Source: an uncultured Pelagibacteraceae bacterium
GTDB taxonomy: Bacteria > Pseudomonadota > Alphaproteobacteria > Pelagibacterales > Pelagibacteraceae
Direction of reading: 5' to 3'
Assembly: GCA_902515175.1 (NCBI GenBank)
Contig: CABXTP010000003.1
Span: forward strand, 1-45,440
DNA: 45,440 nt
Part shown: in pieces, positions 39,903 to 45,440 of the stretch
Layout: the number at the start of each line of letters is the position of its first letter
Position numbering within the stretch: position 1 is the first letter of the stretch
Position numbers and translations under genes: made by a program
Notes under the pieces: model-generated
What the model saw: the letters and a program-made list of their open reading frames with translations, nothing else
What the model was told of the DNA's origin: nothing
Database searches by the model: none

Positions 39903-40018
39903 AAGAAAAAATAGATAAAATTAAGGAAAAAAAAAATAGAGAAGCAATTGCATTACGAATTAATTTAAAAAAAAGAAAAATTTTTCAAAAAAAAATAAAA
40001 AAAAATGATATTAAATGA
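39899..40018 (+). CDS. 39-residue basic protein, GTG start, upstream of dcd
   Basis: A very small frame overlapping both neighbours: the GTG start uses the GTGA overlap with the preceding stop and its own stop lies 14 bases inside dcd. The product is Lys-rich with a segment NREAIALRINLKKRK that resembles a short conserved alphaproteobacterial motif (ALRxNLxRRK) I recall from small proteins near murA. That recollection and the stop-start overlaps are the evidence; homology has not been tested. If real it would couple the preceding gene to dcd. Confidence 0.5.
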   Translation: MKEKIDKIKEKKNREAIALRINLKKRKIFQKKIKKNDIK

Positions 40019-40556
40019 TAAGCAAATAATTAAATTAGCAGAGGAACATGAAATGATTAGTCCCTTTGTAAATAAAAGTGTTGCTAATGGAATTAGTCAT
40101 GGTGTTAACCCATTTGGTTATGATCTTCGCTGTGGATCTGAATTTAAAATTTTTACAAATATAAAAGGAGCAACTGCAGATCCAAAAAATTTTAGTGAGG
40201 ATAATTTTATTACTGTAAAAGACGAAGAATCTATTTTAATTCCACCTAATAGCTTTGCACTCGCCGCGAGTCTTGAATATTTTAAAATGCCGAGAAATGT
40301 TACTGGTCTTGTCACAGCAAAATCAACTTATGCAAGGTGTGGTTTAGGAGTCCCACCAACAGTACTAGAGGCAGGCTGGGAAGGTGTTTTGGTTTTAGAA
40401 TTTTCAAATCATACTTCAAATAGTATTAGGCTTTATGCAAATAGCGGTGCTGCCCAAATCCTTTTTTTTCAAGGAGAACATCCAAAAGTTTCTTATGCTG
40501 ACAGAGATGGAAAGTATCAAGGTCAAACAGGAATTACTTTAGCAAAATCAAAATAA
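40005..40556 (+). CDS. dcd: dCTP deaminase
   Basis: Deaminates dCTP to dUTP, feeding thymidylate synthesis. The trimeric dUTPase-like fold is seen in the 183 residues: GYDLRCGSEF (about 38-47), the AKSTYARCGL block with basic substrate residues, AGWEG with the catalytic Glu, and a late GQTGITLAKS. Whether it also has dUTPase activity cannot be decided. murA starts three bases after its stop. Confidence 0.95.
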   Translation: MILNDKQIIKLAEEHEMISPFVNKSVANGISHGVNPFGYDLRCGSEFKIFTNIKGATADPKNFSEDNFITVKDEESILIPPNSFALAASLEYFKMPRNVTGLVTAKSTYARCGLGVPPTVLEAGWEGVLVLEFSNHTSNSIRLYANSGAAQILFFQGEHPKVSYADRDGKYQGQTGITLAKSK

Positions 40557-40559
40557 TTT

Positions 40560-41819
40560 ATGGATAAGTTTCAAATTAAAGGCCCTTGCAAAATCAAGGG
40601 TGAAGTTGAAATTTCAGGAGCAAAAAATAGTGCTCTTGTTTTACTTGCTGCAACTCTTTTATTCGACAAGCCTGTAATTTTAAAAAATTTACCTAGAGTA
40701 AGAGATATAGATACAATGCTAAATTTATTGAAGTCTCTCGGATCTAAAATAATTTTATCTAAAGATAAGAAAATTGTAAAAATTCAAAATAAAAAAAAGA
40801 TGAAAACATTAGCCAAGTATTCACTTGTCAAAACAATGAGAGCATCCATACTTGTTTTAGGACCATCAATATCAAAATTTCATAAATCAATTATATCATA
40901 TCCTGGTGGCTGTAATATTGGATCCCGTCCAGTAAATTATCATCTATCAGCTTTAAAAAAACTTGGAATGAAATATGAAATTAAGCAGGGTTATATTCAT
41001 GCAAAAACTAATGGAAGATTAAATGGTGCAAAAATAAATTTTCCAAGAATAAGTGTAGGCACTACGGAAAATACGATTCTTGCAGCTTCTTTAGCTAGTG
41101 GAAAAACAATTTTAAAAAATTGTGCAATTGAGCCTGAGATAAAAGATCTTACAAATTTTTTAAATGCCGCAGGAGCTAAAATTAAATGGAGTGGAAGAAC
41201 TTGCTCAATTACTGGAGTTAAATCATTAAAAGAAATCAATTATTCTGTTATGGGAGACAGAATAGAGGCAGGTACATTTTGTATAGCTGCTACATTAGCT
41301 GAAGGTGATTTACAGATAAAAAATTTTAATCCAAAAAATATAGAAACAGAGTTAAAACTATTAAAAAAAGCAGGTGCAAAATTTAAAACTTTTGAAAATA
41401 AAATTTTCATTAAAGGACCTAAAAAAATTAAGCCAATTAAAAACATTAAAACAAAAGAATGGCCTGGTGTAGCAACAGATATGCAGAGCCAATTAATGGT
41501 ACTAATGTGCAAAGCTAATGGTCAGAGTTCAATTACTGAAAATATATTTGAAAACAGATTTTTACATGTTGGCGAGCTTCAAAGACTTGGAGCTAAAATA
41601 AAAATTAAAAATAGCACTGCTACAATAGAAGGAAATACTAAATTTATTGGCGCCGAATTAATGTCTAGCGACTTGAGAGCAAGTGTTGCTTTAGTATTGG
41701 CCGCAATGGTTTCCAAAGGCAAATCTGCAATTAATCGTATTTATCATTTAGATAGAGGGTATGAAAAATTAGAAAATAAACTAAAAAAAATTGGTGTTAA
41801 AATTAAAAGATTAAAATAG
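40560..41819 (+). CDS. murA: UDP-N-acetylglucosamine 1-carboxyvinyltransferase
   Basis: First committed step of peptidoglycan synthesis: adds enolpyruvate from PEP to UDP-GlcNAc in the cytoplasm. The 419-residue protein contains the catalytic Lys in SGAKNSAL (about 19-26), a Cys-bearing loop GGCNIGSRPVNYH (fosfomycin-target Cys present), and MGDRIEAGTF. Two inside-out alpha/beta domains of usual length. It ends with a TAG whose last base begins the GTG start of the next gene. Confidence 0.97.
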   Translation: MDKFQIKGPCKIKGEVEISGAKNSALVLLAATLLFDKPVILKNLPRVRDIDTMLNLLKSLGSKIILSKDKKIVKIQNKKKMKTLAKYSLVKTMRASILVLGPSISKFHKSIISYPGGCNIGSRPVNYHLSALKKLGMKYEIKQGYIHAKTNGRLNGAKINFPRISVGTTENTILAASLASGKTILKNCAIEPEIKDLTNFLNAAGAKIKWSGRTCSITGVKSLKEINYSVMGDRIEAGTFCIAATLAEGDLQIKNFNPKNIETELKLLKKAGAKFKTFENKIFIKGPKKIKPIKNIKTKEWPGVATDMQSQLMVLMCKANGQSSITENIFENRFLHVGELQRLGAKIKIKNSTATIEGNTKFIGAELMSSDLRASVALVLAAMVSKGKSAINRIYHLDRGYEKLENKLKKIGVKIKRLK

Positions 41820-42208
41820 TGAAATATTTGGCTAAAATTATTGCTACTGATCAAGAGGGTTTACAAATGATTTCGGCTTGTAGTTCAGCAGCTAAAGTCA
41901 AAATTTCAGATATCAAGTATCTTGCATCTAATAAGGTATTTTTATTGTCAGTAGAGAGAATTAAAGTTGAAAATGACAATGAGGATAAAAAGGTTAATAG
42001 TATATTGAGATTTGATTTTGTTGATAAAGTAAGATCAAAGAACATAGATCAATCAAATCAAGAAGCAGTTTTAGAATTAGTAGGTATAGATTATTTGAAA
42101 AATAATAATGTTTATGAAATAAATCTTATTTTTAACAATAATGCTTATATTGCTTTAAGCACAGAAACTATTGAAGCAAGATTAGAGGATCAAAGTGATA
42201 TTAAATAG
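41819..42208 (+). CDS. DUF2948 family protein
   Basis: A 129-residue protein of the alphaproteobacterial DUF2948 family, unknown function. It begins KIIATDQEGLQMISACSSAA, has an FLLSVERIKVE strand and an SILRFDFVDKVRSKNI block, and ends with AYIALSTETIEARLED, matching the family's pattern of short alternating strands. The GTG start overlaps the murA stop by one base. It lies between murA and hisD, the family's usual position, so it is probably co-transcribed. No catalytic motif is visible. Confidence 0.88.
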   Translation: MKYLAKIIATDQEGLQMISACSSAAKVKISDIKYLASNKVFLLSVERIKVENDNEDKKVNSILRFDFVDKVRSKNIDQSNQEAVLELVGIDYLKNNNVYEINLIFNNNAYIALSTETIEARLEDQSDIK

Positions 42209-42210
42209 TT

Positions 42211-43497
42211 ATGAAGATATTAAATAGTAACAGCAAAAATTTTGATAAATCATTGGATAATTTGCTTTCTAAAAGAAAAAAGAAACTTAAAGCAAGTTCT
42301 GTCTCAGTTACAAATATAATTAATGATGTTAAAAAAAATGGTGACAAAGCTTTGTTAAAGTATGAAAGAAAATTTAATAAAAATAATATTATTGTGCCAA
42401 CGACAAAGCAAATAAACAAATCAATTAAATCTTTAGATAAAAAAGTAAAAAAGGCAATCGATGATGCCTACAACAGAATTTATAAATTCCACTCTCTACA
42501 AAAATTTAAAAATATTTCTTACAGAGATAAATATAAAAATAAAATTGATTATAAATATTTACCATTAGAGTCTGTTGCAATTTATGTTCCAGGATCTACC
42601 GCATCCTATCCTTCAACAGTCTTGATGAATGCCATTCCAGCTAGAGTTGCTCAAGTAAAAAGAATAGTAATGATCAATCCTGGATATAAAGGATATCAAA
42701 ATTCAGCTGTATTATATGCTGCAAAAATTTGCGGTATTAAGGAAATTTATTCCATTGGTGGACCAAGTGCGATTTCGGCAGTTACTTATGGAACTAAAAA
42801 AATAAAACCAGTAAATAAAGTTATAGGGCCTGGGAATCAATTTGTGTCTGCAGCAAAAAAAGAAGTTTCTGGTGATATTGGTATTGAGGCAATGACTGCT
42901 GGTCCTTCCGAAATTTTAATTGTTGCTGATAAAAGTTCTAATCCTGAATGGTTAGCAAGCGACCTGTTAGGACAGGCAGAGCATGATCAACTAGCTCAAT
43001 GTATTTTAATTTCTAAAGACAAAAATGTTTTAGAAAAAACTAAAAAAGAGTTATTTGAACAACTTAAAAAACTTCCAAGATCACTAATTGCAAAAAAAAG
43101 TTTAATGGAGAATGGAGTATTAATTTATACAAATTCAGATAAAAAAATTTTAGAAATCACAAACAAAATTGGACCTGAACACCTTGAGTTAAATGTTAAA
43201 AATTACAAGTCATTTGTAGCTAAAATTAAAAATGCTGGTTCGATTTGTTTAGGAAAATATGCGGTCATGGCAATGACAGACTATGGAGCTCCAGGTAGCA
43301 ACCATGTATTACCAACTAATATGACAAGTAAATTTTCAAGTGGATTAAATGTTTCTGAATTTATGAAAAAAATTTCCTATATAACATTATCAAAAAAGGG
43401 GATTGATAAACTTGGACCATCAGCTATAACTTTGGCAAATTATGAGGGTTTGCAAGGTCATGCACAATCAATCATAAAACGAATAAGGAGAAAATAA
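42211..43497 (+). CDS. hisD: histidinol dehydrogenase
   Basis: Catalyses the last two oxidation steps of histidine synthesis, NAD+-dependent and zinc-bound. In 428 residues: [17 protein letters not shown] (about 127-143), [11 protein letters not shown], the [12 protein letters not shown] block, AEHDQLAQ (zinc His), IGPEHLEL (catalytic Glu/His), and [11 protein letters not shown]. The only other histidine-related genes in the window are tRNA-His and hisS, at the far end. A strong AAGGAG near its 3' end is the likely ribosome-binding site for infA. Confidence 0.97.
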   Translation: MKILNSNSKNFDKSLDNLLSKRKKKLKASSVSVTNIINDVKKNGDKALLKYERKFNKNNIIVPTTKQINKSIKSLDKKVKKAIDDAYNRIYKFHSLQKFKNISYRDKYKNKIDYKYLPLESVAIYVPGSTASYPSTVLMNAIPARVAQVKRIVMINPGYKGYQNSAVLYAAKICGIKEIYSIGGPSAISAVTYGTKKIKPVNKVIGPGNQFVSAAKKEVSGDIGIEAMTAGPSEILIVADKSSNPEWLASDLLGQAEHDQLAQCILISKDKNVLEKTKKELFEQLKKLPRSLIAKKSLMENGVLIYTNSDKKILEITNKIGPEHLELNVKNYKSFVAKIKNAGSICLGKYAVMAMTDYGAPGSNHVLPTNMTSKFSSGLNVSEFMKKISYITLSKKGIDKLGPSAITLANYEGLQGHAQSIIKRIRRK

Positions 43498-43499
43498 AT

Positions 43500-43715
43500 T
43501 TGTCAAAACAAGACTTATTGGAGTTTAAAGGCGTAGTGATTGACTTGCTCCCGAACGCAATGTTTAGAGTAAAATTGGAAAATGGACATACAGTTACCGC
43601 ACATACTGCTGGTAAGTTGAGAAAAAATAGAATTAGAGTTCTTCAAGGTGACAATGTCACTGTAGAGATGACACCTTACGATCTTACTAAAGGTAGAATA
43701 ATCTTTAGAGGATAA
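43500..43715 (+). CDS. infA: translation initiation factor IF-1
   Basis: Binds the ribosomal A-site during initiation. The 71-residue OB-fold protein shows [17 protein letters not shown] (residues 16-32), [30 protein letters not shown], essentially full family identity. The start is TTG at 43500 rather than ATG, since this gives the correct N-terminus (MSKQDLLEF) and AAGGAG (43485-43490) is spaced nine bases upstream inside hisD. tRNA-Phe begins four bases after the stop. Confidence 0.95.
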   Translation: MSKQDLLEFKGVVIDLLPNAMFRVKLENGHTVTAHTAGKLRKNRIRVLQGDNVTVEMTPYDLTKGRIIFRG

Positions 43716-43719
43716 ATAA

Positions 43720-43794
43720 GGCTGAGTAGCTCAGGAGTAGAGCAGAGCCCTGAAAAGGCTTGTGTCGGAGGTGCGAATCCTTCCTCAGCCACCA
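43720..43794 (+). tRNA. tRNA-Phe (anticodon GAA), atypical D- and T-loop bases
   Basis: Acceptor GGCTGAG/CTCAGCC, discriminator A, encoded CCA; D-arm GCTC-AGGAGTA-GAGC; anticodon arm GAGCC-CTGAAAA-GGCTT with anticodon GAA; T-arm GGAGG-TGCGAAT-CCTTC. Two core positions depart from the usual pattern: position 18 is A (normally G) and position 55 is G (normally T), whereas G19 and C56 are kept. These two bases normally contact each other, so the changes may be linked. It sits four bases after infA and about 80 bases before cspA. Confidence 0.95.
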
Positions 43795-43874
43795 CCACAA
43801 AGTTTCATCTTGAAATAATCTTAAAAGAAATTACCTTTAAGAAATAATAAATAACAAAAGGACGAAGAAATAAG

Positions 43875-44087
43875 ATGAGTACACTTAAAGGACAAGTTAA
43901 ATGGTTTAATTTTCGTAAAGGCTTCGGTTTTATTGAGCGAGAAGATAAAGAAAAAGATGCGTTTGTACATATTACAGCAGTTAAAGCTGCCGGTATCAAA
44001 ACTCTTGAAGAAAACGACAAATTAGAGTTTACTTTAGAAGATGGTCCAAAGGGCCCTTCTGCAGTTAATTTAAAAAAAATAGACTAA
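43875..44087 (+). CDS. cspA: cold-shock domain protein (CspA family)
   Basis: Single-stranded RNA/DNA-binding protein that unwinds RNA secondary structure. The 70 residues form one cold-shock domain with RNP1 KGFGFI (about 15-20) and RNP2 AFVHI (29-33) and the GQVKWFN start. AAAGGA sits 12 bases before the ATG. It has an 80-bp leader after tRNA-Phe that can form small hairpins, and a strong terminator follows it, so it is probably monocistronic or the end of the infA-tRNA-Phe transcript. Confidence 0.96.
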   Translation: MSTLKGQVKWFNFRKGFGFIEREDKEKDAFVHITAVKAAGIKTLEENDKLEFTLEDGPKGPSAVNLKKID

Positions 44088-44101
44088 TTCATAAATCTTG
44101 T

Positions 44102-44142
44102 AAAGGGCGTTTTATCTAAGTAGTAGATAAACGTCCTTTTTT
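44102..44142 (+). terminator. rho-independent terminator after cspA
   Basis: A long stem: AAAGGGCGTTTTATCT pairs with AGATAAACGTCCTTT across the loop AAGTAGT, with one G-T pair and one bulged T, and the 3' arm runs into a T-tract. This is the only clear intrinsic terminator in the window, 14 bases after the cspA stop. Confidence 0.9.
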
Positions 44143-44187
44143 GTTTTACCTCTTGATTATTAATAATTTTTGTCTAAAAGGCTGAGT

Positions 44188-44256
44188 ATGAATATAAATA
44201 TTACATACAAGAATACTTTAAGAAGCACACACAGAAACTGTTTTCATAGCCAGTAG
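44188..44256 (+). other. possible 22-codon upstream open reading frame before tRNA-His/hisS
   Basis: In the 180-base stretch between the cspA terminator and tRNA-His, ATG at 44188 opens a 22-codon frame ending at TAG 44254-44256, with AAAGG seven bases ahead. The peptide has two His codons (THRNCFH). Its first bases lie in a strong hairpin (44186-44208: ten pairs with one bulged A), and its stop lies in a second hairpin region (44246-44266). It could be a leader peptide or part of a small RNA, or chance; no homology was recognised. Confidence 0.25.
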
Positions 44257-44266
44257 GCTAGGCTAT
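44246..44266 (+). promoter_or_regulatory. hairpin with two competing 3' arms upstream of tRNA-His
   Basis: ATAGCC (44246-44251) can pair with GGCTAT (44261-44266), or TAGCC (44247-44251) can pair with GGCTA (44256-44260); the two folds exclude each other. No T-tract terminator follows, only TTATTTATATT. It may belong to a small RNA or an attenuator-like leader for the tRNA-His/hisS transcript. Functional evidence is lacking. Confidence 0.3.
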
Positions 44267-44322
44267 TTATTTATATTATAATTTTAAATCCACATAAAAT
44301 AAGATAAAAACGAAGAGGATAA

Positions 44323-44397
44323 GCCCGGGTGGTGTAATGGTTAGCACGGAAGTTTGTGGAACTTTAAGTTTGAGTTCGACTCTCAGCCCGGGTACCA
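44323..44397 (+). tRNA. tRNA-His (anticodon GTG), lacking G-1 and C73
   Basis: Acceptor GCCCGGG pairs with CCCGGGT (a G1-T72 wobble at the end), discriminator A73, encoded CCA; D-arm GTGT-AATGGTTA-GCAC; anticodon arm GAAGT-TTGTGGA-ACTTT with anticodon GTG; canonical T-loop TTCGACT. The base before G1 is A, so the universal His identity pair G-1:C73 is not encoded. Loss of this pair with A73 is known in a group of alphaproteobacteria that carry a matching divergent HisRS. hisS begins four bases after the CCA. Confidence 0.95.
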
Positions 44398-44401
44398 AAA
44401 A

Positions 44402-45440
44402 ATGAATAAAGAAAAAAAATTAATTCCTGGATTACCTTCAGGATTTGAAGATCGTTGGGATAAAAAACTTCTTCTCAAAAAAAAGCTTTTAAAAGCTATT
44501 GAGAATAATTTTGTTAAATTTGGAGCAGAGGCTCTGGAGACCCCATCGTTTGAAATAAGTGAAAATATAGGATCTTTTTTGGCAGAAGATGATGCTAATC
44601 CTATGTCTGATGTATTCTCATTTCAGGATGGAGAAAAAAGCATTACTCTTAGGTATGATCTTTCAAGCCCGCTAGCTAGATTTGTTGCTCAAAATAATCA
44701 AGAGCTTCCATCAATCTTTAAAAGGTATGCTATTCAAAATGTTTTTAGAAACGAAAAGGCTGGTAATGGAAGATACAGAGAATTTATGCAAGCAGACTTT
44801 GATATTGTTGGAAATGTTAATCCTGCCCAAGCAAATGCTGAGCTTTGCAATTTAATATCAAGTACTTTATTAGACTGCGGGCTAAAAAAAGATCAATTTA
44901 CAATTAATGTTAGCAATAGAAAAATAGTTCAAGGATTAATTAATGATTTAAATATATCAGAAGAAAAGCAGGCAAAAGTAATTAGGGCAATTGATAAATT
45001 AGATAAACCAGGTTTTGGTTTAAAAGGTGTTGAAGATCTTCTTAAAAAGGAGAGAAAAGATATAAGTGGTGCAATCACTAAGGGTGCAGATTTAAATGAT
45101 CAACAAGCTTCTGAAATAATTAATTTTCTAAAAATAAGAGATTTAAAAGAATTAAAAAAAACATTAAAAAATCCATTGTCTCAAGAAGGTATAAATGAAT
45201 TAGAACAAGTATTTGAAGTATTGGGTTACAGTTCAAATTTAAATCAGGTTAAAACAAATTTTACAATTGTAAGGGGATTGGCTTATTATTCAGATTTTAT
45301 TGTTGAAACAAATCTAAATTTTAGAGTTACAAATAATAAAGGTAAAGAGGTCGATATAGGTAGTATTTGTTCTGGAGGAGCCTATGCGAAATTAATTTCA
45401 AGATTTAAAGGTGTGGATATTCCAGGCACTGGAATTAGTT
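44402..45440 (+). CDS. hisS: histidyl-tRNA synthetase, 3'-truncated by the window edge
   Basis: Charges tRNA-His. 346 codons are visible and the frame runs off the right edge. The class II core shows LRYDLSSPLARF (about 83-94), motif 2 FRNEKAGNGRYREFMQ (115-130), and the HisA-type block RGLAYY (291-296; commonly RGLDYY in other bacterial HisRS), then SICSGGAYAKL. The motif 2 phrase resembles rhizobial-type HisRS, which fits the neighbouring G-1-less tRNA-His. The ATG is four bases after the tRNA CCA, leaving no room for a separate leader or ribosome-binding site once the tRNA is excised. Confidence 0.93.
   Translation, partial: MNKEKKLIPGLPSGFEDRWDKKLLLKKKLLKAIENNFVKFGAEALETPSFEISENIGSFLAEDDANPMSDVFSFQDGEKSITLRYDLSSPLARFVAQNNQELPSIFKRYAIQNVFRNEKAGNGRYREFMQADFDIVGNVNPAQANAELCNLISSTLLDCGLKKDQFTINVSNRKIVQGLINDLNISEEKQAKVIRAIDKLDKPGFGLKGVEDLLKKERKDISGAITKGADLNDQQASEIINFLKIRDLKELKKTLKNPLSQEGINELEQVFEVLGYSSNLNQVKTNFTIVRGLAYYSDFIVETNLNFRVTNNKGKEVDIGSICSGGAYAKLISRFKGVDIPGTGIS

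Noticed and set aside
40997-41512. Minus-strand frames within murA
   Set aside because: Antisense to a fully conserved enzyme; Phe/Ile-rich composition comes from the opposite-strand codons.

Overview
The window is compact, strongly A+T-rich bacterial chromosome and looks like SAR11 / Pelagibacterales (Alphaproteobacteria). Reasons: very short or absent intergenic gaps; alphaproteobacterial gene sets (DnaJ-like–cobS–cobT next to bolA; murA–DUF2948–hisD–infA; a RegB-type kinase); a tRNA-His without G-1 paired with an alphaproteobacterial-style HisRS; and Lys/Ile/Asn-rich proteins. I see no mobile element, CRISPR array or broken gene. No gene-free stretch exceeds 300 bases; the longest (44088-44322) holds a terminator, two hairpins and tRNA-His.

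Layout. 3-4334: gltB, cut by the left edge. 4327-6270: a convergent alpha/beta hydrolase and a glycosyltransferase. 6271-14683: a translation block, thrS-infC-rpmI-rplT-pheS-pheT-lepA. 14670-18500: a small surface-glycan cluster (GT61, Gfo/Idh/MocA oxidoreductase, GT17, SDR) around tRNA-Ser(GGA). 18607-21950: gyrB and a RegB/PrrB-type redox histidine kinase. 21943-25509: cobT, cobS and a DnaJ-domain gene, divergent from bolA. 25498-27103: aroB and aroK on the minus strand. 27161-31296: a small membrane protein, a large exported protein of unknown function, then def-fmt-truA. 38707 down to 31276 (minus strand): a ten-gene run rpmH-rnpA-yidD-yidC-argB-HAD phosphatase-dapD-dapE-HDAC-like hydrolase-SET protein. 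38801-39600: a TVP38-type membrane protein and tRNA-Thr(GGT). 39702-43794: two tiny basic proteins, dcd, murA, DUF2948, hisD, infA and tRNA-Phe(GAA). 43875-45440: cspA with a clear terminator, tRNA-His(GTG), and hisS cut by the right edge.

Most genes are core housekeeping functions: translation (synthetases, initiation factors, ribosomal proteins, deformylase and formyltransferase, tRNA modification), cell wall and lysine (dapD, dapE, murA), amino acids (gltB, argB, aroB, aroK, hisD), and membrane protein insertion (yidC, yidD). The points that most deserve a second look are the SET methyltransferase beside an HDAC-family hydrolase, the CobST-type AAA+/VWA pair in a lineage thought not to make B12, noncanonical core bases in tRNA-Phe and tRNA-Thr, the tRNA-His/hisS junction, an uncharacterised membrane/exported gene pair at 27161-29081, and the fact that every convergent protein-coding pair overlaps at its 3' ends.
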